Positions 17,505 through 27,345 of a DNA stretch of 64,000 bases are shown here, piece by piece. The notes beneath the pieces were generated by a model that saw only the letters and a list, made by a program, of their open reading frames with translations, was not told the DNA's origin and made no database searches. This stretch comes from Oscillospiraceae bacterium (GTDB taxonomy: Bacteria; Bacillota; Clostridia; Oscillospirales; Ruminococcaceae), in the NCBI GenBank assembly GCA_017518255.1, contig JAFWVK010000024.1, positions 31,117 to 95,116 on the forward strand. The letters are read 5' to 3'. The position numbers and the translations under genes were made by a program. Positions within the stretch are counted from its first letter, which is position 1; each line of letters begins with the position of its first letter.

Positions 17505-17806
17505 TTGATATTCAACATCTCCGAAAAACCAGTCATTTCCAATACTTCTGCTACATAAGGTGCGAGGTTGGTAACAGTCAGATTACCCCCCTTATTCCGC
17601 ATCTTCATATACAAAATTTTAAGGGAACGAAGTCCTGCACTGGAAATATAGGACAGATCGCGCAGATTCAGCGTCACATCCTGAAAACGGTCTGCAACCT
17701 GCTGAAAAACTTTTGTTACATCCTCTGCGTTGGTCGAATCCAGGCGGCCGGAAAGAATCAGCTCACCCTCCGTTCCCCTGTTCACAAGCTTTACGTCAAT
17801 TTTCAT
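17501..17806 (-). CDS. STAS-domain protein embedded in the secretion operon
   Basis: The 101-residue product is a STAS domain with GRLDSTNAEDV near residue 20 and YISSAGLRSLK at about 53-63, keeping the phosphorylatable serine, plus a C-terminal EVLEMTGFSEML helix. The gene overlaps both the VirB4 gene before it and the 1842-aa gene after it by ATGA, so the three are co-translated. STAS antagonists normally pair with RsbW-like kinases. The nearest are the kinase and phosphatase at 1.9-4.5 kb, so this copy may carry the phospho-signal to the secretion machine. That link is inference. Confidence 0.92.
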   Translation of the reverse strand: MKIDVKLVNRGTEGELILSGRLDSTNAEDVTKVFQQVADRFQDVTLNLRDLSYISSAGLRSLKILYMKMRNKGGNLTVTNLAPYVAEVLEMTGFSEMLNIK

Positions 17807-20800
17807 GAATATCGCCTCTTTCTGTTTTCTTTCACAAATGCGGCAAGTTCTTCCAGCGAAACCTCCATGGTATCTACTTCTATTTCATCCATGCGTTCCA
17901 TCAGGTTCATATCGGAATAATTGTCAAGCTGTTCGTCCAGCAGTGCCATAATGTCAAATTTCGGGCTGAAATCGTCGTCATCGCCGGATTCAGTCTCATC
18001 GTCAGAATCGTAATCCTCGTCTTCCTCGTCTTCCTCGTCTTCCTCAGAATCATACAGATTACTGTCATCGTAATCCTCGTCTTCCTCGTACTCATAGCGG
18101 TCGTCGGATTCATATGCCTCTTCTTCCGGCTCTTCAGCAGCAACCCCTTCATCGGATTCGTAGGATTCCTCAGTCTCATAGAGATTCTCGTCTTCGTACT
18201 CGTCCTCATCGGGTTCAGGCTCATATGCTTCCTCTTTATAATAGGATTCTTCCTGAACGGGCTGCCGCGGCGATTCGGACCGGCGCGGAATAAAGATATC
18301 TTCCTCATCCGGCTGCACGGCGGAATTCCTTGCTACCTGTGCCTGCAAATCCTGAACGGTTGCCTGAAGCTGCTGCATTTCAACCTCGCGCTTAACCTCC
18401 TCGCGAATGGTCGAAATCAGGGATGCTATATCGAGCTGCGGCTGAACCGGCTGCGCATAAACCTGCTGTGCATACGGCGGAACCGGAATCTGTGTAATCG
18501 GAGGTATTTCCCGCTGCGGTTCAACGGTTTCTTCAAAGCGAACGCTGCTGCTTTGGGGTTCTTCCTCCTCACTGTAATACAGACGGTCTGCTTCCTCAGC
18601 ATCTATCTCCGTGAAGTTGATGCCGATGTCATCGGAATCGGCTTCCTCCTCATACTCCTGCTCAGACAATCTTTCATTGAGATTGGCTTCATGCTCGGCG
18701 CGGCTGTCGCGGATCATCTCTTCCCAGTATGCCTTCCCTTCCTCATCATCGAAGTAATGGCTCCGGTAATGCTGCTGCTCGAACATATCCACCATCGGCT
18801 GCGAAACTTCAATCATAAATGAGGAACGGCTGGTCGGGCTCATAACAGTAAATGCACGGCCGCGCGGTGCGGTAACAATCTGATCCTGCTCGATTTCGTT
18901 GATTCCGCCTGCTTTTTCGTACAGCTTGCAGAGGTCATCCATATCATTCGGTGCAAGGCCGAAAATGAAGCTGTACTGGCAGGCATTGATAATTGCCGTG
19001 GACTTTCTGGCAATTTCCTCGCTGCCGACAAAGTCCTTGATATTCTGCGTAATTACAATCTGCATACCGTTGTATTTACGGATACGCTTGGCAAGCTGGA
19101 ACATAAAGTCCAGTGCAACCGGGAACTTGGTGTCGATGAAAACGTGCGCTTCATCAATTACCACGATCACCTTACGCTTTAAGCCGTATTTGGTATTGTA
19201 ATCACGGTTTTTGATAATTTCATTATCCACGTATTTCAGAACGAGGAGCATCTGTGCATTTGCAATTGTTGAATTGCGGTTTGCAAGCAAAGACTGGAAA
19301 TTGAACACAGAGAAATTCTCGTCGGTCGTAATCGAAGAAGGACCGTTCCAGATCGTTGCATTGCGTCCTCCTGTTGCAAACTTAGATACGTAGTTCATCA
19401 AAGTTTGCAGCATGGTTCTGAGGTAGGGGTTATTGGTACGCTGGAAATCCTCCAGCACAAGGTCATAGAGATCGTCAAAGATCGGATAATCCTCCGGTCT
19501 CAGTTTGGAAAGATTCGTATCCTCCGTAATGTTGAAATTAGTATACAGACGCTCGACCAGTGAATTCAGGTATTCGAGCGCATCTTTATCCACATCCGGC
19601 AGAATCTGGCGGAAAAACTCTTCCAGGAACTGCAAATGTGTTGCATAGCTGTTTCCGGATGCATCCGATTCGGATTCATCGTCATCCAGTGCAGTAATAA
19701 TATGAAACGGATTCAGTCTTCCGGAACTGGCATTTCCGACATTGATGACCTTGCCGTGCAGATTGTGCGCAAGCTCTGTATATTCATTTTCGGGGTCCAG
19801 AATGAATATTTTGGAGTCTTCCGACGCCATATTGGTCAGCAGCGACTTGGTGCCGTAGGATTTACCGGAACCGGATTTACCGATAATAACCATATTGGAA
19901 TTCACGCGCTCGGAATCACGGCGGAAAAAGTCGATAAAAACAGGAACACCGTCATTGGTTCCGAGGCGGATGCCGCCCTCGTCAGAAACGCGGGCATAGA
20001 TCCACGGATACATTGCCGCAACGGTATTGGAAGGAATCCCGCGGCCGTCCTTATAAAACGGATCGTAAGCGGAGACCTGCGAGCCGATAAAACATTCATG
20101 CTGCGCAAAGTCCATGCCGTTGAGACGCATACCGGTTTCCTGCCAGCTTCTGCGGACAACTTTCTTCATGTCCGCGATTACCGGGAGCGATGAATTTTTC
20201 ACGGCGTCCCCGTCAAGCTGAGCAGTCCGGGTAGTATCATACATACTAATATAAATATTAACTGTCAGGAGCGTTTCATTCTCCTGCTGCAGCGTTACAA
20301 GCAGCCGGCTGAGTGTCTCAATATGTGTTTCCAATTCAATGATTTTTGAGTCGATACTGGTCGCATTCACCTGACCGCGCAGTTCCTGCAAAGAGCGGTC
20401 AATCGCACGGATCGCCTTGGTACGGTCCATCGGTGTAGCCTTTATGACTACCTTTGTTGCGGGAATGGACATCACACCTGCCAGCCATGCGTCACCGACA
20501 ACCGACGGATAATTGACAACCCGCATCTGATGGGTCACGATGCGGTCAACAACTGCCGTCCGCATCGTAAACGAAAGCGTCTCCGGCATTGCCCACTTGA
20601 CATATTCCTCCGGTGCAAGGTTTTCGATTTCATTCTCGTCAAAATCGAGATGATTGGTATATTTCAGAAAAATTGCAAGCTCTTTGTCGGAAACAAGACG
20701 GCGAACCGGCAGTTCACCCTGCTGAAGTGCAATCAGTGCATTTTCGGTTTCGATCTGGAGCTGACGCTTACTGGAATTAAAAAGTGCCACATAATAGAAC

Positions 20801-21630
20801 GGCTGAATCACCTTTTCGTCGGTGCAGAGATGCTCAATCCCGTTGATGCGGTCATACTGAATTTCAATACGGCTTTGCAGCTCTTCCTCGGAAAGCAAGC
20901 CTTTTTCATAGGAATTGCGGAGATCGCTGAGCTTTTCATACTCTTTTTCAAGATATCCGGTATATACAATCGGACGTTCAATCTTGATGATATTTGCCGC
21001 ATATTCCATTCTCAGACCGCGAATAATCTTGCCGAAACAGTTCTCGATTGAAGCGTCACGGCGGTACTGGCTGAAAAAGCGAAATTCAATCGGCGTTATT
21101 TCGATGACTGTGCCGTAATAACTGCCGTTATATTCGATAAAGCCTTCCGAAATTCCGGTAAACGGAATAATATTCTGCATCGGACTGAATTTCTTCTCTT
21201 TTTTGGAGGTTTCAGATTTCGCTTCTTCATTCTTTCCGGCATTCTCATCCTCAGTCTTTTTTCGCTCTTTTTCGTACATAATCTGTTCGATTGCTGCACG
21301 AATATGTTCTTTAGATTCTGAATCCGGTTCCTCCTGTGTTTCTTTCTTTTTCAGAGCCGCATCTTTTACGGCACGCCGATAGCCGCGCGGATACGAAAGA
21401 TAACGTAAAACGCCGAGCAAAAGGATATAATTCGGCTGTGAATCCAGCCGGAACAGAAGCAAACCGCAAATGGCAATAATACCGATAATAATGTATAAGC
21501 GGCCGGGGAAGGTTGAAAGGAGAACAAGGGTGAGCAAAGTCAGACCTATCATAGCGACAATGACATCACCGAGCGTGACTCCGCGGAATAATTCAATTTT
21601 TACTTTGGTTTTTCCGGGTATCAGTCTCAT
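17803..21630 (-). CDS. virB4: VirB4-like T4SS ATPase with fused N-terminal PrgI/VirB3-like domain
   Basis: I prefer the ATG at 21630 because AAAGGAAA lies 7-8 bases before it; an ATG 18 bases upstream has a poorer site. The 1275-residue product starts with two transmembrane helices (about 18-36 and 39-58), like PrgI/VirB3 proteins. The VirB4 body follows: Walker A GKSGSGKS near 585, with ILDPENEYTEL after it, and Walker B VIVVIDEAH near 823. ITQNIKDF and arginine-finger regions come later. VirB4 ATPases power pilus assembly and substrate transfer at the inner face of the membrane. The final 290 residues form a highly acidic, Pro/Gln/Tyr-containing tail unlike standard VirB4 proteins. Confidence 0.92.
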   Translation of the reverse strand: MRLIPGKTKVKIELFRGVTLGDVIVAMIGLTLLTLVLLSTFPGRLYIIIGIIAICGLLLFRLDSQPNYILLLGVLRYLSYPRGYRRAVKDAALKKKETQEEPDSESKEHIRAAIEQIMYEKERKKTEDENAGKNEEAKSETSKKEKKFSPMQNIIPFTGISEGFIEYNGSYYGTVIEITPIEFRFFSQYRRDASIENCFGKIIRGLRMEYAANIIKIERPIVYTGYLEKEYEKLSDLRNSYEKGLLSEEELQSRIEIQYDRINGIEHLCTDEKVIQPFYYVALFNSSKRQLQIETENALIALQQGELPVRRLVSDKELAIFLKYTNHLDFDENEIENLAPEEYVKWAMPETLSFTMRTAVVDRIVTHQMRVVNYPSVVGDAWLAGVMSIPATKVVIKATPMDRTKAIRAIDRSLQELRGQVNATSIDSKIIELETHIETLSRLLVTLQQENETLLTVNIYISMYDTTRTAQLDGDAVKNSSLPVIADMKKVVRRSWQETGMRLNGMDFAQHECFIGSQVSAYDPFYKDGRGIPSNTVAAMYPWIYARVSDEGGIRLGTNDGVPVFIDFFRRDSERVNSNMVIIGKSGSGKSYGTKSLLTNMASEDSKIFILDPENEYTELAHNLHGKVINVGNASSGRLNPFHIITALDDDESESDASGNSYATHLQFLEEFFRQILPDVDKDALEYLNSLVERLYTNFNITEDTNLSKLRPEDYPIFDDLYDLVLEDFQRTNNPYLRTMLQTLMNYVSKFATGGRNATIWNGPSSITTDENFSVFNFQSLLANRNSTIANAQMLLVLKYVDNEIIKNRDYNTKYGLKRKVIVVIDEAHVFIDTKFPVALDFMFQLAKRIRKYNGMQIVITQNIKDFVGSEEIARKSTAIINACQYSFIFGLAPNDMDDLCKLYEKAGGINEIEQDQIVTAPRGRAFTVMSPTSRSSFMIEVSQPMVDMFEQQHYRSHYFDDEEGKAYWEEMIRDSRAEHEANLNERLSEQEYEEEADSDDIGINFTEIDAEEADRLYYSEEEEPQSSSVRFEETVEPQREIPPITQIPVPPYAQQVYAQPVQPQLDIASLISTIREEVKREVEMQQLQATVQDLQAQVARNSAVQPDEEDIFIPRRSESPRQPVQEESYYKEEAYEPEPDEDEYEDENLYETEESYESDEGVAAEEPEEEAYESDDRYEYEEDEDYDDSNLYDSEEDEEDEEDEDYDSDDETESGDDDDFSPKFDIMALLDEQLDNYSDMNLMERMDEIEVDTMEVSLEELAAFVKENRKRRYS

Positions 21631-21660
21631 TTCTTGTTTTCCTTTCATCCACTTAACCGG

Positions 21661-24600
21661 TTATGTGTTGTTGCGCTGACTTGGAGGCGGGAGCGGCGGC
21701 GGATTCTCCGGATCATTGCCGTCCGGATTCTCCTCCTGATTATTTTCGTCGATTTCGTTGAACAATTCCTGAATATACCGGTTCTGAGAACCTACACGTC
21801 TGCCGGGTGCGGAACCGCGTCTGCCTTTAACAGCATTCCTGCGCGGACGAGTTACAGGTTGTTCGGCATCGACGGGCATTGCGCCGGTATCATTCTGCTC
21901 ACCTTCCGGCTTATCAATTACAGTCCAGTCATCAAATTCAGATTCCTGCGGACCCTCATAAACAGCATTTCTGCCGTTATCATTCAGATCCTCGTCCGCA
22001 TCCTGATTCATGGTGTAGAGGAAAGATTCATTTACAGCCGGCTGCTTGGCAGGCTGTTCCTGATTCGTATCCGTTTTCGATCCTGCCGGATTTACACGAG
22101 GCGGGAGCGGATTGGCGGCTGGCTGCGCATCTCCCGCAGGCTGTGTTCCTGTCTGATCTGCACCGCTTCCCTTTTGATCATTTTTGCTGTTGACAACATT
22201 GCCTTGTGCATCCATGCCAAAGAGATGCTGCAATCCCGGTGAGAGCGGTTTGCCGCCGTTATTTCTGATGACATCAGCCGCGGAGGTCGGTTTTTTCAGT
22301 CCGCCCGGTCCGACCGGAGGCTCCTGCTCGGTACCGGCGCTGCCGAACGCATTACGTCCGGAATCGGCTGAATCTCCGCTGAGATTCGGTCTTCCTGCGC
22401 TGTCTCCGACACTGCTTCTGCCGTTTCCGTAAAGATATCCGGATGCATCTGACTCACGAACCGAACCGGAACCGCTGCCGGATGTGCCGCTGACCGTCTT
22501 TCTGCCGGAAGCAGGTATGCTGCCTGCGGAACCGGAACTGCTGCCGATACCCGAACCGCTGCCGGATGTACCGACCGTCTTTCTGCCGGTAGAAGGTGCT
22601 GCGCCTGCGGAACCGGAACTGCTGCCGATACCCGAACCGCTGCCGGATGTACCGCCGACCGTCTTTCTGCCGGAAGCAGGTGCTGTGCCGCCGAGACCCG
22701 GCGCTTTACCGCCGGTTACGGTATTTCTGCGGCCGCCTGAACCGGAGCCGCCGCCCGAACCGGAGCCGCTGCCCGAACCGGAGCCGCTGCCCGAACCGGA
22801 GCCGCTGCCCAGACCTATGCCGCCGCCCAGACCGATGCCGCCGCCCAGACCGATGCTGCCGGTAAAGCTTTGACGCTGACTGCTCTGAAGCTCGTCATTG
22901 TCATCATTGTTGTCTTCATCCTCGTTGTCATCATCCTCATCGTCATCATCTCCGGTATTCTGACTCTCCGGCGGTTTTCCGCCGTAGCGCATATGCTGGA
23001 GAAGATTCTCAAGCTCGCTGGGTTTATCTCTCTTGTCATCATTCTTCTTGTCTTCCTCGTCATTATCAGAGGAATTACGCTCACTCTCCGGCAGAAATAC
23101 GATATTTACAGCATTACCCAGATTCTGTCCCTGACTGTCGTTTGGCTTTTCCTGATCATCATTTGAAGAAGTGTCATTGTCATTACTGTCACTGCTTTCT
23201 TCTCCGCCGGACCCGAAATTGCGTTCATTTTCAGGAAGATCACCGAAGTCACCGTCATCAAGGCTCGGAGCGCTGCCGCCGCCGACAGTATTTCTGTCAT
23301 TTCCGGAGAAACCTGTTGAAGAATCATCTCCGCCGTCACCGTAGAGGAAATCTGCTGCTCCGCCGCCGAGGCTCGGAGCGCTGCCGCCGCCGACAGTCGA
23401 TCTGCCGCCGCTGCGTGAACCGGTGGCTCCTCCTTCCTTGCTGCCGGATGCACTGCCGGTTGCAATGCCGGATGCACTGCCGAAGGCATTTCTGCCGGAA
23501 TCGGGTGTAGCGCCGACTGTTTTTCTGCCTGCATCGGCTGTTCCGCTGCCGGATGAGCCTTTTCCAGAATCCGCAGTGCTGCCGGGGACGGTGTTTCTCT
23601 GTCCGGCTCCGCCGTAGAGGGCATCTGCTCCTCCGCCGGAACCGCTGCTTAAGCTTGAACGGTTGCTGCTGCCGCCCTGAGCGCCGCCGGTATTTCCGCC
23701 GGCGCCGCCATGTTTGCGAGGCTGTCCGTTCTCATCAATGCCGAACAGATTTTGAGCCGCTTTAGAATACTTCGCGCCTTCATTGCCTGCGCCGCCCGGC
23801 TTATTTCCCTGACTGCCGGTATTTCCGCCGGCACTGCCGCGTTTGCGCGACTGACCGTTCTCATCAATACCGAACAGATTCTGAACGGCTTTAGAATACT
23901 TCGCGCCTCCGTTGCCTGCGCCGCCGGATTTATTTCCCTGACCGCCGGACTTGCTGCCCTGTGCGCTGCCGCCCTTACCGAGAGCATTTTCAGCCATTTT
24001 GCCGTACTTGACAGGACCTGCATTCTTGTCGCCGGTCGCCAGCTTGGTGATGGCACCGCCGGAATCCCTGTCGATCCGCTCTGCACGTTTTGCAAGATCC
24101 TTTGCATCCTTTTCAGACAGGCTTCCGGTTTGCTTCGCTTTCACAGCAGCCTTGCCGGCTGCGGCAACATCACTGAGTTTGGTATTTTTAGCAATTGCCA
24201 TCCCCTGCTTCATCTGCTGCTTTTGTCTTTCCTTCTGATTCTGTCTTTCCTCATTTACAGGGTTGGATTGTTTCCCCAGACCGGTATCCTGTGCGGGATT
24301 CTGGGCATTTTCCTCCTGCTGGGAGCCGCCCATACCGCCGAAAGATCCCGGCAAGCCGCCGCCCGATGCATGAGAACCTGCACCGCCGCCCGATTCATGA
24401 GAATCTGCACCGCTGCCCGGTGCATGAGGACTTGCGCCGCCGCCGTTCTTATCGGCGTGATTGCCGCCCTGACCGCCGGATCTGCTGTTCGTGCTATCCT
24501 TGTGCTTCTGATTCTTCTCACCCGGCTTCTGATGACGCAGACTCTGCGGCATCTGACTGCTCTTCTTATTCTCCTCTTTCTTTCCGCCTCCTGAGCTGCC

Positions 24601-26349
24601 GCCTGAACCGCCGCTGCTGCCGGACGAACCGCTGCTGCCGGAGGATTTATTTCCGCCGGTCAGCTTGCTGAATGCATTCGGAATCAGATTGCCCAGTTTA
24701 TTATTCAGCCTTCGGTACGAATCGGCAACCTTTTTGCCGCCTGCCGACAATGCACCCGTGATCGGACGCGCAGGCAGCGTTGCGACGCTTACTGCCGTAC
24801 CGAGCACCTTACCGGCGCCCTTCATCGCCTTTCCTGCAACATATGCCTCCGCACCCTGAGCTGCCTTACCGACTGCACTGTTGCTGAGGTCCTGTCTCAT
24901 ATCGCCTGCCATCAGGGACTGCGCACCGGCGTTGTCGGTGAGAATACCGGTCAGAATACCGTTCGCCTTTTCGATACCCTTGCAGCCGCCCCAGAGCATA
25001 ACGAGCTTTCCGACAACATTCAGCATGATATTGCTCGACAGAACCAGCTCCGGGCTCATAATAATCGGAATATAAACCAAGAATATCCGCATCGAAATAA
25101 CAGTTGCAAAAACAGAGAAAAGCTGTACGATAAATGCCGTTGTCCACTGCTTAAACTTTGCGCCGTCATCCAGCGGCATCGTTGCAACAATCGGCGGTGC
25201 AATCAGGTACATAAACAGCAGATTGAAAATTCGCACGATACAGTTGACAATAATCAGCGCCATATTTGTGATAATCACATAACAGCCGACATACACGACA
25301 ATGTAGTTTGTCTTGTCCAGTGCAATATCAAAATCGGATGTAACCTGATCATAATCGTAGATACTCTTTTCGCCGGCGTAATACGGTCCGCGGACATTAT
25401 CCAGCAGATCCGGCTCTTTATTATATCTTTTCTGTTTTGCAGCAGCAGTATTGCCGTTGCCCATTGTACCGATCAGGAAAAGCGTAACATCCAGCTCGGT
25501 TTTCTGATCTATTTCCGATTCATCACGGTGAAAGCTCTGGAGCGCACGGAAACTCTGATCGGTATTCATCAGTTCCATGCAGTTTACAATCGCAACAATG
25601 ACACCTTCGTTTTCATCATAGCGGTCAACCGGTACTTCTTTCGTAAAATCACCGGCAAGAACAATCTGCTGAAGTGCATACTGCCACGTATTGTCAGTTT
25701 TTCCGTCCTTGGTTTTATTGGTATAGTGGAAGTCAAAAACTCCGCAGTCCGAAAGATATTTCAGATCCGTACGGATCTCATTATAGCAGCAATTGATATT
25801 ATAACGGCTTTTATAAGAGGGATTCAGCGAATAATTGCCGATCGTATTGAGGACTCTGCCCATTGCCGCAAACTCCTCATCCGTATATACGATATCATCC
25901 GGACCGTTTGCAAAGTTGCTTCCGTTTCTCAGCACAAGGTCAATGCTTTCCATCAGCTGATCCGTAAACATCAGGCTGACCGTCATAATCAGATTCATAC
26001 TGACAATAACAAGAATCGCTTTGAACATTCCGCGGAAAATCTGACCGTATGTCATTTTCACTTTATCGTCAAGATCAAACAGCTTTTTGATAACAGAGAT
26101 AATCGCGAATACAAAAATCAGGACAATTCCGATTGCTGCCATTCCGATATAAATTCCGTTTGCAACCGGATTTGAGAAAAATACACTTGTTAAATATTCG
26201 CCTTTTCCTTTATATGTTACCTCTGACAATCCGGTAAACACATCAAAGAGCTGCTGCATCCATTTGACGACAAGGCAAAGCAGCACTTCAATTCCCCAGA
26301 ATATTTTATATATAAAGTTGTATAATCCTTCAAGTACATTATCAAACAT
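21661..26349 (-). CDS. VirB6/TrbL-like polytopic channel protein with giant low-complexity tail
   Basis: Of 1562 residues, the first about 470 hold six or so membrane helices in the VirB6/TrbL pattern: helices near 12-35, 66-90 and 105-130, a large extracellular loop with a CC pair (about 190-320), then helices near 350-395 and 405-460, and a WGGCKGIEKANGILTG motif. Family members form the inner-membrane channel. The remaining 1100 residues are Gly/Ser/Asn/Asp-rich. They include a GSGSGS run, an acidic block, 28-residue tandem units with RKTV, and three copies of LFGxDxxG. The tail is basic and Gly-rich first and very acidic in the middle. It starts 4 bp after the previous gene. Confidence 0.85.
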   Translation of the reverse strand: MFDNVLEGLYNFIYKIFWGIEVLLCLVVKWMQQLFDVFTGLSEVTYKGKGEYLTSVFFSNPVANGIYIGMAAIGIVLIFVFAIISVIKKLFDLDDKVKMTYGQIFRGMFKAILVIVSMNLIMTVSLMFTDQLMESIDLVLRNGSNFANGPDDIVYTDEEFAAMGRVLNTIGNYSLNPSYKSRYNINCCYNEIRTDLKYLSDCGVFDFHYTNKTKDGKTDNTWQYALQQIVLAGDFTKEVPVDRYDENEGVIVAIVNCMELMNTDQSFRALQSFHRDESEIDQKTELDVTLFLIGTMGNGNTAAAKQKRYNKEPDLLDNVRGPYYAGEKSIYDYDQVTSDFDIALDKTNYIVVYVGCYVIITNMALIIVNCIVRIFNLLFMYLIAPPIVATMPLDDGAKFKQWTTAFIVQLFSVFATVISMRIFLVYIPIIMSPELVLSSNIMLNVVGKLVMLWGGCKGIEKANGILTGILTDNAGAQSLMAGDMRQDLSNSAVGKAAQGAEAYVAGKAMKGAGKVLGTAVSVATLPARPITGALSAGGKKVADSYRRLNNKLGNLIPNAFSKLTGGNKSSGSSGSSGSSGGSGGSSGGGKKEENKKSSQMPQSLRHQKPGEKNQKHKDSTNSRSGGQGGNHADKNGGGASPHAPGSGADSHESGGGAGSHASGGGLPGSFGGMGGSQQEENAQNPAQDTGLGKQSNPVNEERQNQKERQKQQMKQGMAIAKNTKLSDVAAAGKAAVKAKQTGSLSEKDAKDLAKRAERIDRDSGGAITKLATGDKNAGPVKYGKMAENALGKGGSAQGSKSGGQGNKSGGAGNGGAKYSKAVQNLFGIDENGQSRKRGSAGGNTGSQGNKPGGAGNEGAKYSKAAQNLFGIDENGQPRKHGGAGGNTGGAQGGSSNRSSLSSGSGGGADALYGGAGQRNTVPGSTADSGKGSSGSGTADAGRKTVGATPDSGRNAFGSASGIATGSASGSKEGGATGSRSGGRSTVGGGSAPSLGGGAADFLYGDGGDDSSTGFSGNDRNTVGGGSAPSLDDGDFGDLPENERNFGSGGEESSDSNDNDTSSNDDQEKPNDSQGQNLGNAVNIVFLPESERNSSDNDEEDKKNDDKRDKPSELENLLQHMRYGGKPPESQNTGDDDDEDDDNEDEDNNDDNDELQSSQRQSFTGSIGLGGGIGLGGGIGLGSGSGSGSGSGSGSGSGSGGGSGSGGRRNTVTGGKAPGLGGTAPASGRKTVGGTSGSGSGIGSSSGSAGAAPSTGRKTVGTSGSGSGIGSSSGSAGSIPASGRKTVSGTSGSGSGSVRESDASGYLYGNGRSSVGDSAGRPNLSGDSADSGRNAFGSAGTEQEPPVGPGGLKKPTSAADVIRNNGGKPLSPGLQHLFGMDAQGNVVNSKNDQKGSGADQTGTQPAGDAQPAANPLPPRVNPAGSKTDTNQEQPAKQPAVNESFLYTMNQDADEDLNDNGRNAVYEGPQESEFDDWTVIDKPEGEQNDTGAMPVDAEQPVTRPRRNAVKGRRGSAPGRRVGSQNRYIQELFNEIDENNQEENPDGNDPENPPPLPPPSQRNNT
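22440..22860 (-). repeat. Gly-Ser / RKTV tandem repeats inside the VirB6-like tail
   Basis: The coding sequence contains three near-identical units of about 84 bp, each encoding RKTV followed by a Gly-Ser stretch and an Ala/Pro segment. Next to them are a run of GSG codons and three copies of IGLGGG. Such in-frame repeats can change in number by slippage. Confidence 0.8.
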
Positions 26350-26353
26350 TTCT

Positions 26354-27298
26354 TTATCTTACCTTTAGTTTCCTCTTGGAAATATACATATAGAAGAAAA
26401 CACCTGCAGCAACACCGACTGCAAGAAGCGAGAAAATCAAGCCCTGCATATTCAGATAGAACTTGATCTCAAAATCCTGAGAAAAAATATTGCCGGCATC
26501 ATCCTGCACGTAAATATGATATTTTCCGGGCGCTTCGAGCGTATAATCCGACGGAATGGAGATATTTTTCCCTTCAACAGAAAGCTTCGCGTAATCTGAC
26601 TTTGTGATTCCGCTGATTGTAACAGGACCGCGCGCCTTGCCGTCTGTCACACCCTGCAAAATAATCTGCGGCGGGGTATGGTCAATCTCGACATTCAGCC
26701 TGTAATCCACACCGTTTGCATCACAGCGGGAGGTGATTTCATATTCCCCCTCTGCCTTCATATCGACTGTTTTCAATGACTGTATTCTCTGAGGTTCACC
26801 GTTCAGAACCACTTTGGTCAGCTTAAAGCCTGCCGGAATCTGATATGAACTGATCAAGCCGGTCTTTTTTGATACGATCGTAAATTTAAGCATCTGATAC
26901 TGTATATCCGGTCCTTTTACGACCAGTGCATAACTTCCGGGATCGGATATTTCAGAATAGTCAATATCTGCTTCTTCCTCCCCGTCGCAGTAAATCTTTG
27001 CAGAAAGACCGGAAGGGAGCGTGATCGAAACGCTGTCCGTGGTAATCATGCCGTCCGCAACGCTGGATTCAACGTATCCGCTTTTATCGGGAATGAGGTA
27101 GCTGAACATATGCGTCTTCATATCATATGTTATCCCGTTGCTGACAAAAACCGTCTGCTGGGAATCGCCGTTCTGCGTATCGGTAATCGGCAGATCACTG
27201 TACGGATCAAGCTCACCCTGATAATCCATATCAATTCCAGCCGGATTCACAGCAAACATGGCTGCTGCCGGAATTGCAAGCAGCTTTGACTTCAGCAT
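26354..27298 (-). CDS. Secreted, C-terminally membrane-anchored Ig-like protein of the secretion operon
   Basis: The 314-residue product has an N-terminal signal-like stretch (LLAIPAAAMFAVNPA), an extracellular beta-rich body and one C-terminal helix at about 283-304, followed by KRKLKVR. This orientation leaves the body outside the cell. Residues about 205-275 read like Ig-like or cadherin-type bacterial repeats (DHTPPQIIL, GPVTISG, GKYHIYVQDDAGN). It sits 47 bp after the VirD4 gene and 4 bp before the VirB6-like gene. A cell-surface collar or tether for the machine is possible, but no named family was recognised. Confidence 0.7.
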   Translation of the reverse strand: MLKSKLLAIPAAAMFAVNPAGIDMDYQGELDPYSDLPITDTQNGDSQQTVFVSNGITYDMKTHMFSYLIPDKSGYVESSVADGMITTDSVSITLPSGLSAKIYCDGEEEADIDYSEISDPGSYALVVKGPDIQYQMLKFTIVSKKTGLISSYQIPAGFKLTKVVLNGEPQRIQSLKTVDMKAEGEYEITSRCDANGVDYRLNVEIDHTPPQIILQGVTDGKARGPVTISGITKSDYAKLSVEGKNISIPSDYTLEAPGKYHIYVQDDAGNIFSQDFEIKFYLNMQGLIFSLLAVGVAAGVFFYMYISKRKLKVR

Positions 27299-27345
27299 CG
27301 CTTACAGTCCTTTCTTGTTGAGGGCGTACCGTCACGCCCGGTCAG

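Noticed and set aside
22184..24671. Several plus-strand open frames opposite the VirB6-like tail
   Set aside because: They arise from GC-rich Gly/Ser codons on the coding strand. Their Pro/Arg/Cys-rich products have no domains or ribosome sites.
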